Source: Cricetomys ansorgei
Taxonomy: Eukaryota > Chordata > Mammalia > Rodentia > Nesomyidae
DNA length: 64,000 nucleotides
Direction of reading: 5' to 3'
Assembly: GCA_026225945.1 (NCBI GenBank)
Contig: JAMJFZ010001816.1
Span: forward strand, 511,001-575,000
Made by a program: the position numbers and the translations under genes. Numbering within the stretch: position 1 is the first letter of the stretch; every line of letters begins with the position of its first letter. Positions 22,600-35,814 of this stretch are shown here, in pieces. A model generated the notes under the pieces. It ran no database searches and had not been told where the DNA came from. It saw only the letters and a program-made list of their open reading frames with translations.

Positions 22600-25500
22600 G
22601 ATTTTTTTAAAATAATGTTCAGGTAAGTATTATTTTCCCACTTTAGCCTGTATGTGATATTGTCAGAATGAGAGGGTAGGACACTTTACCAGGTAATAAG
22701 TAAACAACCTCAATACAGGGAGAGACTCTATTCTGCTGAAGCTTACTTATAGGTAAATTCCCTGAATTCCATTAGAAGTAAAACAACTGTGTGTGCAATA
22801 ACAAAGGTGATATAGGCTTTATCTTAGACTAGGCTTAGGAATAGGCTACAAAGAATCTCAGACTTCAAAAATTACATTTTATCACCTTCATTTTGAGCAT
22901 GATTCAGGAAGTAATTGTTAGTAGAATATTCCTCATTGGGAAAAGGTTTAGTCAGAATGCTCTTTTTTTTTTAAACTGCTTCTGTTTCAATAGCAGAAAT
23001 GACCCCTACAGATATATTTACTAATGAAGAGTGAAGTTCATCAAATGAGCATTTGTTAAGTTAGAGATTAATTCAATTTCAAAACAATGCATCAGATTTG
23101 CTTTATTTATGAGATAAGTCAACAACCAGAGGGATGTTGGAAGGCCACATATCATTTTCAAGTCAGGAGTAAAGAGGTCACAGACTGAGAATGTCATTGG
23201 GATACCATATAGAAATAACCTCTGTTAGCATATGTACTATAATTTCATAGCTAGTAGCATTTCCTTGGTGAAATATTCAATGTATTCAATGTATCTTGCC
23301 TTTAATAAAACATCAAGGTGTGGTTGTTTTGTTTTTGAAATAAACATATGTCTAATATACAGTGTAAAGAATAAATACATATTAACATTGAAGAAGCATT
23401 TAAAAATCATGTGAAGATTCAAGGACAAATACTATCATATACTTAATATTTATCATTGAAATTTTACTTTCAAATGAGATAAAGAAATTCTAAGTATATT
23501 GTACAGCTTAGAAGGAGATAAAATATAACGTTAGGAGAAGTAGTGATGTATTAAAAGAGAAATTATGAATATTTAATTAATGTTTCTAAGTATTAAATTG
23601 TCTATTATGTGATTATGTTATGTATTTGTTTACATTTTTATGTACAAACAAAGTTTGTTGAGTAATATCCTTAGATATAGAGTATAATTCATGACAGAAT
23701 ACTGAGGAGTAAAAGGAATCCTTGATAATTTTTTGGTTATCTTGTATGAATCCTGCTGTTGTATTTCCAGTATATGAATCTTCCCTGTGCTCTGTAGAAT
23801 GAGCTAGATGACAAGAGAAAATATCATCTCAGTCTTGTTTGATTTAATAAACATTATGCAATAAGTAATTAAGTATATGAAAGGCAACCTTCTGGTTAAG
23901 ATCTGGATATCAGGATAGAATTTAGTGATTTCTGAAACCATTGCTATTTGCCTTACCTCCAATACCATTTTAGTGAGATAAAATCTGGACCAAATACTTC
24001 ACAATGATAACTTTAATCAAGGAGATGCAAAACACATGAAACACATGTTGTCCCAAAGCTGTCAATCAAACAGAAGGAAGGCAAGAAAAGAGAAATTGAA
24101 GGAAATGAGGAGCAATATCGTGAAATGAGATTATATAGTTTGATCTACATTTAAAAGAAGGGATTGTCTATAAAACTTGTTACATATGCAATTAAAAAAA
24201 AAGGCAAGAGGTGGACAAGGAGATATATTGAGGGATTCTTAGCACACAATAGAGGTGCCATGGAGATCTGTGAGGTTACAGTGCGTGAAGTAGCTCTGAG
24301 TCAGTGGAAAATAACCAAAGAGAAAAGGTATGCACCAAAGCAATTGGTTTGTCAGGAAATTGTTTTCCTTTGCAATAAATGCAATTGTCTAGAGCCCTTA
24401 ATTAAAAACAATTACAATGCTAGTATAACAGCACAAAAATTCTTTTCAATCCCTCAGTGTTACCCATTCAATAACTCTGGCTTATAAATTAGAAGTTTAT
24501 TCTAACTTGCTTTGTACTTAATAGTTTTGTTTGTTTTTGTTTTGTTTTGTCTGTTAAAATCTCTCTTCTATTTAGAAAAGTTTTAATTCATCTACAAAAT
24601 CAATTCTTGGCAAAGTCTTTGGATTCATTCAAGCAGAATTATATTTTGTCTCCTGGTAAAATCCTGAGCTGTTATTATTGAGCTAAGCATATGGTACCGT
24701 AATTTGCCCTTTCCTTAGCATCCCACAGCAAGCTCCTTTCAGATCTGAGATCCTGAGCACTGCACATTTCCTTCTGTTGTCCAGTGATTACTGTATCACA
24801 TATTATTAGTAAAGAAAATCTTTCAAGTCAAATAAGTCTTTACTTGGATTCCTTGGTGTAAACAAAAAGAAATTGGCAGATTATAATGCAGGGTACATCA
24901 CTGAAAGACAGACAAGTTTGTAACAGGAGAAGGCATCATCGAGGTGTACTCATGCACCTTTGCAACCTATAAAGAGATTGAGAAAGAGAAGCCTTTTAGT
25001 CAATCTTTTTACTAACTGTGCTATAGCAGTATTTAGGTTCAGGTTTATTAACTAATCTCTGTGCATTTCAGACTAAGTTTGTAGTTTCCCCTTGTGAAAC
25101 TTCTCTTATTCTTTGATTGTTGACTTTTTATAAATTGAACAATATTGCTATTCATTTATGGTTGCAAGTCCTTAGGGATCTTTAATTCATGTGTCCCCAA
25201 ACAATTATCTACTTCCTTGATCTCTACAAATGTTTCAGCATGTTGCTATACCTGATGGAACATGCTTGATATGCAGAACTTACGTTGATGGAGATTCAAT
25301 GTGATCATGAACTCCTGAGAAAAGTTCACTTGTAAGTACCTCCAGAATTTTTAATCCCATTTTGTTGTAAATTTTGACAGCTTCTATTGAGCTCATTAGG
25401 TATACTAAAACATGTTCCAATCTCCCCATTCCTTTCAGTTTATTAGTGCCATTGGACCTGATATCAGATGAACAAGAAGAGGCTGTGTCTACTTTACCAT

Positions 25501-26675
25501 AAACTGAAATAGACATGCATCAAGAGCAAAATACATACTAAATAAATTTGTATTATATAATCTTGTCAAAAATTCTGGCCAGCTGTTCTTTCAATTTATC
25601 TTAGCCATACCAGTTCATACAGTAACAAATATGGAATGAAGCAATTACTTTATGTTGCTGTCGATTTCTTTAATATCATCAAATTATTTGAAGATTAAAA
25701 CAAAGCTAGTATTCACCTAAAAATTGGAGTTACTTTGTATTTTTATTAATTCTGCTCTCTTCCAAGCAGGAGTAGAAAATCATACCATGGGAAAACAATT
25801 AGATCTGAGAGAATCAAGAATATTAGATTTTAACACCTTGAATGCTAGACTAAATAATCATAACAACATTGTTTTGCCTTAATATATTATTGAGATTATC
25901 TCCTTAGGCAATCCCATGAATTTCAGTAAAGCTGTTCATTGGAAAAATTAGAAGATCTGTATTATTGTTATATTCATTCTTTCCAGAACCTAATTCCAGA
26001 AATTCATGTTCTGGGTCTTTAAAAATATTTGTTTACTCAACTAGCTTAATGATGTTACTGTAAAATCAAATGAAAATTTCAATGAAATAATAATTGTAAA
26101 ATGCGTAAACATAGCACAATTTGAGAAACTTAAGGTTTCATTAGAAAAACTGTTGAATGAAATAGAAGTATACAAATGAAATGTTAAAGGCAATGTCTCA
26201 AAAAGCAAATAATCAACCATTGCTAGATAGGAACAAGTGAAGTGGGGTTAATGTGGCTTTATGATTTTCTGTGAGTGTAATTGGTGATAGTACATGGCTC
26301 TACTTTTCTCTGTATGATCATCACCATTTTATTGCTTTTAAGCAAGATGCCTTCATGGTTTTTTTTTTTTTTTTGCTGAAAATTTCCATGTGTAGTTAAC
26401 ATAGTGTCTTGAAACTTCTTAAGTTTATATCTATCCCTAAAACCGTTTTTCATAGTCTTCACATTTATTTAACATTTATGCTTTAATGAGGGTGTAATTA
26501 CAAGTATCAATGAAAACTGGTGTGATACTTGATAGTGATAATTACATTCTCACTTTTGGTCTTTAAAAAAAATGTGTAGTCTGTGATAGCTAATTGCCCA
26601 TTTTGTAACTCCACGTTTCACATATTCAAGTAATAGCAGTTGAATTCCCCAGTAGTATGGTTCCTCAACCCAAAA
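22600..26675. other. unassigned AT-rich DNA
   Basis: About 4 kb with no supported gene or repeat family. It holds a 107-codon plus frame at 24164-24487 and a 78-codon minus frame at 25280-25516, both without family signature, and a 16-base T run at 26359-26374. Confidence 0.55.
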
Positions 26676-26678
26676 CAG

Positions 26679-26711
<33 letters not shown>

Positions 26712-26716
26712 CACAC
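26679..26716. repeat. (CA)n microsatellite
   Basis: A CA run with a single G interruption at 26705. Confidence 0.95.
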
Positions 26717-26719
26717 AGA

Positions 26720-28245
26720 GTCATGTATGTTTTTAAGAATAAATAAATGTATAGTTATTAAGTTATCCTTCATGCTCCATACACAACAAACACATAATCA
26801 TATATAATTATATAAAATATATGTATATATGTACATGAGAGGTAGATGAAACCCATTATTTTTATGTGCCTCATCTTTACACCTTCACAAATACCTGAGA
26901 CACTGATCAGTTGCCTCAACACTGACAGGTAAGAATCAAAGAGGAAGAGAAAATCATGCCTTTAATGTTCTTTCTTCATAGAACACCAGATTTTGAGTAC
27001 AGACTCACAAGAGCTCCAAACTTTCTAATACTTCTCTAACCTGGAAAACTTGATTCTAAATTGACCATTATAGATTTCTAAGTCTAAAAGTTTTCATCAC
27101 TCACAGACAGATTTACTAGATAAACAGCTTACTGTGATAAAGTTTTAACAGTGCCACAGATGGATTGGTCAAAAGAGCTAATTTATTAGGTTCTGATTCC
27201 TGAACTCAAATGAGATAATACAGATCTTGAAGGCACAAGGCAAGTGATTATGTTTAGATAAATATCATGACATAATAGTTTAGGATTATTGGAGTCTGTA
27301 AATAAGAGAACTTAAAACTGAGTTCATATATATAAACTCATGTTCAATGAGCAATCTTGATACCTTAGTAGGGAGCAAGTTATTTTGATTAAAGACCTAT
27401 TTACCCATACCCAGAGGGAAAATTATTTTTCTGGATCTTTGCATTTTAGGATTCCCTTATAGATCAATGACATCCTTTAATATTTGTAGCCTTTTAGGGC
27501 ATTTTAAAACTAAAGAATATCAAATAGTTATAATAATATCAAATTTCTTTTCCACTGGTTAAACTCTATATACAAAAAAAAAAAAAAAACAAATTCAACT
27601 GTCAACACTATTCTTTCTTCTATTTTTTCTTTTTTTGAAAATATTTTAGATAAGAAAATATTTCTATTTTGCTTGAACAGTGATGTTTTCTGGAGTTTGT
27701 TTTTGCAAGATCACGAGAGCATGATGTCAGCACCTCTTTCAAATCTCATGCTATAAGATATGTGAAAATAGTTTCACCTCAATCACAATAGGAATATTCA
27801 CAACATGGAAAACTGCACTACTGAAAAAAATTAGAGTTTTTTCAGATATCCGTGTAAAGATTGATAAATATGTTATTCTATATAGGGTCATATATAATGC
27901 GCCCATAGTCAATTATGCTGCTTTATGTGAGAACAATGCCCTCGCTAACTATAAGCACAAGGACTTTTGGAATACTCAGAACTTTTTCACAGAGTAATTC
28001 ATCATAGTGTGAGCAATGTGTCACTTCCATTTTGTAGGTAAATAACAAGTTAATGAAGGTAATCAGATATGACACTAATAGCTTCATAAATAACTTCCTC
28101 AAAGGGGATGGAGAGAAGGCACCCTTTTTAACCAGAATTATTTTGTATGTAGGTAATATAACTTTTTTAAAAATTTAATTGTCAGGCTCTATAGATTTTT
28201 TTCTCTTTATGTAGGGTAAGTATTCTAATACTGGGAAATGCTCCT
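26720..28245. other. unassigned AT-rich DNA
   Basis: No supported feature apart from a 17-base A run near 27573-27589 and short TA tracts at about 26800-26835. Confidence 0.55.
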
Positions 28246-28249
28246 AGCC

Positions 28250-28395
28250 TTTTGTTGTTGTTATTGTAAACAGTCTCACTATGTAGCTTAGATGTGTTTC
28301 AAATCTGTGTTATAGCTCAAACTTTATTCTTCATCAACCTGTCTCAGCCTCCCCAGTGCTTTAAAGATAGAGTGTGCCACTCTGCCAGGGTAGGA
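28250..28395 (-). mobile_element. old B1-like SINE
   Basis: The plus strand reads GTCTCACTATGTAGCTTAGA, then CTGTCTCAGCCTCCCCAGTG and GAGTGTGCCACTCTGCCAG. This is the inverted order of a 7SL-derived B1/proto-B1 element, with a T-rich left end where the tail lies. Confidence 0.7.
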
Positions 28396-28399
28396 AATG

Positions 28400-31270
28400 T
28401 TTGAGAGTAAAAAGACATACAACTTATCCTGGTGTTTATTAAAAATGCGTGCATTTTCCAACCTACAGCTGTTCACAAAATGTGGCTATGTTACATAAAA
28501 TAGATTTCACACATATATTCATGAGATATACAAGTAATGTAATTCATATTTTAAGTGAGCATGTCAGAGAGACCACATTATGTGTTACATCTTTAATAAC
28601 TTTATAATGTATTATATAACATAGAAAACTCCCAGTAAACTAATAATATGTAACTTATATGTATGAGATGAGTATATAATTTGAAAAATGAGGCAACTTT
28701 TACAAGACACAAGTCTGGGACACTGAGGTACATAGGGTAGAGCACTCTGTTGGGACCATGTTAATTATTCCTTAATTTTTTTTTAAATGACTTAAATTTT
28801 ATCACATTCATAGAAAGATAAGGCTTGGATCTAATATATAAATTTGAATTTGATATGAAACTTCAGGTCAAAAATCTCTAAATATTTTTGTTGTTCACTA
28901 GAATTTCCAAAGAATTACAGTATATACAGTTTATTTTTCTAGTTACGGAACCTTCCCTGAATTCTATCCATAGTCCCAGAAATTCCGTTTTTTTTAATTT
29001 TAGTAAACATTGCTGTGTAGTTTCATAGATTTTTCTGATATTATTGAATCTTCTAATAATATTTATTAAGTAATTTTATTTTCTCTTTTACATGAGGATT
29101 TGGAGATTAAAAAATATACATAGTCAGAAATTTTTAAGCACGAATAAAAGAACTTGGAGCTCTCAGAAAGCTGGTCAAATCCCACTGTTTTCCACTTTGC
29201 TACCAACTATGTTGGGTTATGGAATCTCTAATCCCTTCCTTCTAATCACTAAGAGAGTAGGAAGAATAGATGTGAAGGACAGATGCTAATATGTACCCAC
29301 TGGAAGTCATTGAGAAACTGAACAAATTCCAAACTTCAAAATGTATTTGAATTTCATCTTAACTCTGTGTATAAATCTTAAAGGTCAGTCTTACTGAAGC
29401 CTTGAGATAATGAGCCATCCTCTGATAAAAGATTTCTTCTACTTACAAGCACAGAGTTGTTTCCCAGTCCTATTTTTCCTTAAAACTTTCATTTATTTCT
29501 ATCATTTTGTTAGAACTCTCATTATAAAAAATACACACAACCTCTACTTCCTAATGAGTTCCTACATTTTTGATATTGATTCACTTCATAATTAATTTAC
29601 ATATTTGGGCATTAGAATGATAAATCATCTAACTATGCAGGTATTAATAAACAGTTGAATTGAACAGCGGATATAATAATACACATCTATTTATATGAAC
29701 TTTGTAAGGAACTTGAGATATTGGTAATAATTTCTTCATGTTACTGCAATTTTAAATTTAATGTGGAACCTCCTGAGCACCAAATAAATACAAAAGAGAA
29801 TTATTAATTCATACAAATGTCTTGCACAAATGACAATGTTTACCTTCAAATTATCTTCTAAGTTAATGATGTGTTTTTCATGTGCATGTCAGTCTCACTA
29901 ATATCCAATTAACTGTGTTTCCCATACACCTGATCTGTAATATATGCTGTGTTTTGTGCAAACACAGCATGAATGGATATTTACCATCAACTTAATAGAG
30001 ATCATTTAGCTGGCCATGCAGCCGAAGAATTTCCTATTTGTTATCAACACACACTGGAACACATCAGGTGTGAAATCCATAATTTAAAGCTCAAGAGTAA
30101 TTTCAGATAGACATCCATCATACACATTTTAATTGTCAGTTTAATATTACATTTCCATAAAGACGAATTATTTATATGAGTTGAGAAAACAAATAGCAAT
30201 GATTAGAGTTCCATCCTATTAGTCAAAAACATGAGGGTTGAGCTCTTAATTTTTCAATGATCAACAATGAATACCATTAAATAAAATAATCAGCAATATT
30301 AATTATATAAAAAAGCATACTTGTAAAACACATATTTAAAAATTATATTTCTGATCGTGATTTTGGTTTTATTAATACATTTAAAAATGCTTTGAGTTGT
30401 TAAACATTGTTCAGTTTTTATATATCCTTCATCCAGGTTCCAAATTATTTAAATTTTTATTAGTACCATAAATTTTACATAATGATTAAACCAATATTGC
30501 TATATATTATTATCAACATAAGTCCACAGTTTATGGGATCTTCTTAATTTAATTTTTGTTACTCTCTTCAGAACAATACATTACATTTTATCATTGTCTC
30601 CCCTGGATGATGAGGTAGTGACAATTTCTCAAATCTTTTTTTTTCTTTCATGATCTTGGTCATTTTGATGAGTATGAGTCAGAGGTCTTATAAAATATTC
30701 TTTATTATAATCTTATGTATTTTTTATAAGAATAGATTCTGTTGATGATGTTTTGGGAAGGAAGATCACAAAGGCTAAATGTCCATAACAAAGTATTACG
30801 TGTATGTACCATTTGCATAACCATGGATCTTAACTCTGATCACCTGGCTGAAAAACTCGTCAATCTTATCAAAATTGATTCTCAACACTTCAATGTACCA
30901 TAATGTAGTCTTTGGAAGGAAGTCTCAGGCATAACTTACATTGAGAGACTCTGGAGGTTTATACTTTATATCCTGAAGAAGTAATAAACCATTTTTAATT
31001 TTTCTGCACAAATAATATATAAGCTTCTGTGTATATTCTTGAGAACTGAATTATATGGTTTTGACTAGTGATATTTATTTTGTAATTTGTATAAGATATA
31101 TTACTTGTTTATATTCTAGATTAAATTGTTCTAAGTTGATAATTTGAAGACTTCATTAACTATCTCCTATATTTACTTAACATATCATGATTCTTATAAG
31201 ATTGTATCTGAGCATTTTCTGTTACTATATAAAATCTGGATCATCTAATGTCATGGAGCTCCTAAAATTC
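28400..31270. other. unassigned AT-rich DNA
   Basis: No gene or repeat family recognised. A perfect 11-base-pair hairpin lies at 29944-29970. Confidence 0.55.
29944..29970. repeat. perfect 11-bp inverted repeat with 5-base loop
   Basis: ATGCTGTGTTT and AAACACAGCAT flank the loop TGTGC. Confidence 0.85.
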
Positions 31271-31279
31271 CTTTCAAAA

Positions 31280-33140
31280 AGGCTGAAACAATAGTCTATA
31301 TAAGGCTTGATGTTCTAGCTAGAGCAATAAGACAAAAGAAGGAGAACAAAGGGATACAAATTGGAACGGAAGAAGTCGAAGTATTCTTTTATAAGCAACC
31401 CCAAAAACTCAACCTGGTAACTCCTACAGCTAATAAACAACTTCGGTGAAGTGGCTGGCTACAAGAGCAACTCAAAGAAATTGGCAGCCCTGCTATATAC
31501 AAATGACAAATGGACTGAGAAAGAAATCTAGGAAATAATACCCTTCACAGTAGCCACCAATAACATAAAAGTCCTTGGGATGTCTCGAACCAAGCAAGTG
31601 AAAGATTTGCATGACAACAACTTTAATTCTTTGAAGAAAAAAATTGAAGAAAGTCTCAGAAGATGAAAAGATCTCCTATGCTCCTGGATTGTTAGGATTA
31701 ACAGAGTAAAAATGGCTATTTTCCCGAAAGCAAACTATAGGTTCAAGGCAATCCCTATCCAACTCCCAATGCAATTTTTTTTACAGACCTTGAAAGGACA
31801 GTACTCAACTTCATAAGGGAAAACAAAAAATCTCAAGATAACTAAAATAATCCTGAAAAATAAATAACTTCTAGAAGTATCACCATCCCTGATCTCAACT
31901 TGTAATTCAGAGCTATAGAAATAAAAACTGTACGGTATTTGCATAAAATAGACATGTAATAGAATCAAATTGAAGATGGAGACATAAAACCACACACACT
32001 TACAGACACCTGCCTTTCGATAAATAAGCCAGAAATACACAATGGAAAAAAGAAACTATCTTTAACAAATGGTGCTGGTTTAATTGGACATTTACATGTA
32101 AAGGAAGGCAAATAGATCTATATTTATCTCTGACAAAACTCAGTGTCTAAGTGTACCAAGTACTTCAACAAAAAATCAGATACATTGAACCTGATAGATG
32201 AGAAAGTGGGGAACTGCCTTGAAAAATTGACAAAGGAGAAAACCTCATGAACAGAACATCGATTGATCAGGCATTAAGAGCAAGGATTAGTAAATGCGAC
32301 CTCATGAAACTGAAAAGTTTCTGTAAGACAAAAGACACTGTCAATCAGACAATATAGCAGCCTACAGAATACGAAAAGATTTTCACCAACTCCACTTCTG
32401 ATAGAATGCTAATATCCAAAATATATAAAGAACTCAAGAAACTGGACATACTCAAAATAAATAATCCAATTAAAAATGGAATATAGATGTAAATAAAGAA
32501 TTCTCAAAAGAGTAAAATCAAACATCTCAGAAACCCTTAAAGAAATGTTCAACATCCTTAACCATCTGAGAACCACAAATCAAATCTACTCTGAGATTCC
32601 ATCTCATACTTGTCATAATGGCTAAGATCAATAATGCAAATGACAGCTCATGATGGCTATGGTGTGGAACAAGGGGAACACACTCCATCATTGCTTGTGG
32701 GAATGCAAACATGTATTGCCACTATGGAAACCAGTATGATAATTCCTTAGGAAATTGGGAATCAACCTTCCTCAAGTCCTAGTTATACAATTCCTGGGCA
32801 TATACCCAAAGGACATCTCATTTTACTACAAGGATACCTGCTCAATCATGTTCATAGAAGCTTTTTTCATAATATCTAGATTTTGGAAACAATGTAGATG
32901 CCCTTTAACCAAAGAATGGATAAAGAAATTATGATATGTTTACACAATGGAGTATTATTAATGGAGTATTAAAGAAATGACTTCATGAATTTTTCAGGCA
33001 AATGTATCAATTCAGGAAAAGTCATAATAAGTGTGATAAACCAGTCACAGAAAGACACAAAGGGATGTACTCACTTATATGTGGATATTAACTGTTAAGC
33101 AAAGTACAAAGGGCTAACAAGAAAGGTACCCCCATGCTTC
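31280..33140 (+). mobile_element. LINE-1 ORF2 fragment (reverse transcriptase to C-terminus)
   Basis: Clear LINE-1 ORF2 similarity in plus orientation. It starts in the reverse transcriptase palm/thumb (GATGTTCTAGCTAGAGCAAT, translating to a VLARAI step). It continues through the block near 31540-31600 (NIPFTVATNNIKVLGM-like), the ASITIPDL-like region at 31880, and the C-terminal zinc-knuckle region at 32680-32990 (IPGHIPKGHLI-like and the MEYY-like ACNNGVLL region). Many stops and frameshifts break it. It is less diverged than the LINE-1 at 6-9 kb. Neither ORF1 nor a recognisable 3' UTR or poly-A tail is attached. A 12-base local duplication lies at 32946-32971. Confidence 0.88.
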
Positions 33141-33144
33141 CCCT

Positions 33145-33925
33145 CAGAACAGAGCAGACTTCCCTGGGTTATCATTGGAATAGTGCACACCAATTAAGGT
33201 TCCATCCTTTCAGGTAACTCTAGTAGTTTGTACATCAAATTGACATAAGATTATGTGTATCAAATTGACATAAGATACATACCCCCAGTGGCTTTCTGTT
33301 TTGTGTGCATTAGTGTGGATCACAAAGAACTGGAAACATCCTGTCTGTACTTATTTCAGGATTGGTCTATATGATTATGATACAGAACACTCAACATGTT
33401 AATCAAAGTAATTTTATTACATGTAGGTAGGCAGAAGGATAAAACTGAAGTCTGGTCGTCATGGTAAGCTAGTCCCTCCTTATCAAGACATGTGATGGCA
33501 TCCCAGGATGTACAGAATCTCACATGAGAGGAGTGCTTCCTACCACATCACAAGTGTAGATCTTCAAACACACTGAGAGCCATGTTTTATACACAGGGGT
33601 AACCTTAATCATGGATAAAAAATGTTTTAGAACATCCTGTTTGAAAGGACAGAAATATAACCTAGACTATTCCACACAGTTTTGATAACCAGGAATGCTT
33701 CACATTCTGTAGGTATTTTTGGTAGTAAGTATGTGTGTATGGATGATCCAGTGCCACACAAGACATCAAAGCACAGATATTAAAACAAGATAGACCAAAG
33801 CAGGGGTGGGGGGAAGAGATGAAGTTTAGGAAGCACAAAATTAAAGCATGGTATCCTAATTTTCATATTTATTACAATATTCCTAATATGAAGTTTGTTC
33901 TGATGATATTGAATATAGCTAAATT
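33145..33925. other. unassigned DNA with a small tandem duplication
   Basis: ATCAAATTGACATAAGAT occurs twice, at 33234-33251 and 33259-33276 (period 25). No gene or repeat family is recognised in the rest. Confidence 0.5.
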
Positions 33926-33929
33926 AGAA

Positions 33930-34280
33930 TTATCTGTGCCTGGGCAGCAGAGGCTCACAGACTTGAATACTTGGTCACCACTGATTGGCGCTAATTGAAA
34001 GGATGAGGAGGTGTGGCCTTGTTGGAGGAAATGTGTTACTGGAGGTAGAATTTCAGGTTTCAAAAGGTCATGCCATGTCTGGAGCCTCTGTCTATTGTTC
34101 CGGATGGACATACTCTCAGCAAATGCTCCAGTGCTGGGTGTCCTGCCATGCTCCTTCCCATGCAGATAATGGACTAAGCCTCTGACACTTTAAGCAAAAT
34201 CAATTCAAATGCTTTTGTTATGAGAGTTGCCTTGGTTATAGTGTCTCTTCATACCAATAGAAGATTTAACTAAGACAAAT
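33930..34280 (+). mobile_element. dispersed rodent repeat (GTGGCCTTGTTGGAGGA type)
   Basis: Ordered marks are GAGGTGTGGCCTTGTTGGAG, CAGGTTTCAAAAGG, CATGCCATG, and the end block AGTTGCCTTGGTTATAGTGT before CTAAGACAA. The right half matches the piece at 10585-10715, and the left half matches, inverted, the copies at 35440-35810 and 40555-40805. I cannot name the class of this common muroid repeat. Confidence 0.7.
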
Positions 34281-34341
34281 TATAATTCATTGGCCAATTA
34301 CAGCATGCAGTGCTACCAGAAGCAAAGCAACAAAACTTATT

Positions 34342-34394
34342 TGTGTGAGTGTGTGTATGTGTGTGTGTGTATGTGTGTGTATGTGTGTGTGTGC
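34342..34394. repeat. (TG)n microsatellite
   Basis: GTGT run with TATG interruptions. Confidence 0.95.
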
Positions 34395-34639
34395 TTGTAA
34401 CACATTTTTCAGGCACAAATTTAGAAAATAAAGATCAGATATTACTAAATTTCAAGTCTATTTGGATAGGGAAAAATTAATTTTTATTCAAGTCAGTGAA
34501 TGTTCAACATACTCACTAGCTTATGTTTATAATTATAATCAACAATATAGAATTTAGAATCACTGGGGAGATACACCTGTGACTGGCTATATCTTCTTGA
34601 ATTATTTCAGATAGATTTTATTGAGGAAGGAAGTCTCAA

Positions 34640-34925
34640 ATCTAATGAGGGTGAAGCTCTGTCATTGGTTGTAGTTCTGGAATGAATAAACATTGGAAAA
34701 AAATTGGAAGTTGAACACCTACATGTATTTTATTATGCTTCCCAGCTGTGGGCAAACGTGGCCATCTGCCCCATGCATCTGTCACCCAGGCTTCAACCAA
34801 TCTTGTTCCCAGGCATTTCTTGCTAAGATGGATTATACACTCAAAGTATAAGCCAGTAAAGGTCTGCCTTCCTGAAGTTCCTTCTTTCATGTATTTTTGT
34901 CCCAGCAACAAGAAAAGTAATTAAT
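34640..34925 (+). mobile_element. dispersed rodent repeat fragment
   Basis: CAGCTGTGGGCAAACGTGGC and CATCTGCCCCATGCA are followed by an ending GCAACAAGAAAAGTAATTAA, a terminal block like those of the other dispersed repeats here. Recognised by pattern only. Confidence 0.5.
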
Positions 34926-34929
34926 GTAT

Positions 34930-35435
34930 CAAGAATACAGAGAGAAGTTTGCCATGACACAAACAACCTTCAGTGGTGCATCAATAATAGTATGTAATGA
35001 ATCTTTGCTAAGGAAATTGGCTACTTTTAATTTTTCATTAATCTTTCATATGTACCAAAGAATAAAAATACTGTTTTTATGAATCATAATCATCTCATGA
35101 AAGCATGAAAGATTAATTTCATGTTAATGTCATTTTATGCTACAATTGTATTATATGTTAATTATTTACAATAATAAGTTTCAGAGTAATTTTTTTATGC
35201 ATATAATATATTTCATATTTGCCCTTGCTACCATCTCTTTGTCTCCGTCCTGCTTTAGCTCGTTACCTTTCTTTAGCTCTGTAGACCATTTACTTCTCCT
35301 TTCTTCCTTTCCTTCTTCCTTTTTGTTGTGAGGAGGAACTCAAGAAGCCCCAAACCCCCACCCTACCATGTCTATAAGCCATGGACGTCTGCTGTATGAG
35401 GGAGAGGTATCTTCTTCAATAATACAGATTTTGTT
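34930..35435. other. unassigned DNA
   Basis: A pyrimidine-rich CTTT/CCTT stretch at 35265-35325 is the only notable feature. Confidence 0.5.
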
Positions 35436-35439
35436 TATG

Positions 35440-35635
35440 TTGAGAGACAACATGACAAGAGAATTTACAAAAGGAAGTGTTTATGTAATGTCTAACTTAC
35501 AGTTTCAGAGGGTGAGTTCAAGACTATCATGGTGGGTTGCATGGCAGTAGGCAGGCATCATAGATCTGGAGCAGTAGTTGAGATCTCATAGCTTATCCAC
35601 AAACATCAAGGAGGGAGGGAGGGAAAGAAGAGGAG

Positions 35636-35674
<39 letters not shown>

Positions 35675-35810
35675 AGAGAGGAGACTAAGAATGGCAGGAA
35701 CTTTTTTAATCCCCAAAGCCCAAACTCAGTAAAGGACACACATCTGGAACCAAGCATTCAAATACATAACCTATGGGGACTATTCTTGTTGATACCATAA
35801 TCTTTATTCT
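35440..35810 (-). mobile_element. dispersed rodent repeat, inverted, with (GA)n expansion
   Basis: The plus strand runs CAGTTTCAGAGGGTGAGTTC, CATGGCAGTAGGCAGGCAT, then a (GA)n tract, then CCAAGCATTCAAATACATAA before CCTATGGGGAC. The last block is the reverse complement of the opening of the copy at 33930. The same family and orientation appear at 40555-40805. Confidence 0.65.
35611..35682. repeat. (GA)n microsatellite
   Basis: GGGA units followed by a pure AG run at 35641-35667, inside the inverted dispersed repeat. Confidence 0.95.
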
Positions 35811-35814
35811 ATTT

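Noticed and set aside
24164..24487. 107-codon plus-strand frame
   Set aside because: Lys-rich chance frame in AT-rich DNA; no motif or homolog recognised.
31735..32040. 101-codon minus-strand frame
   Set aside because: Antisense shadow of LINE-1 ORF2.
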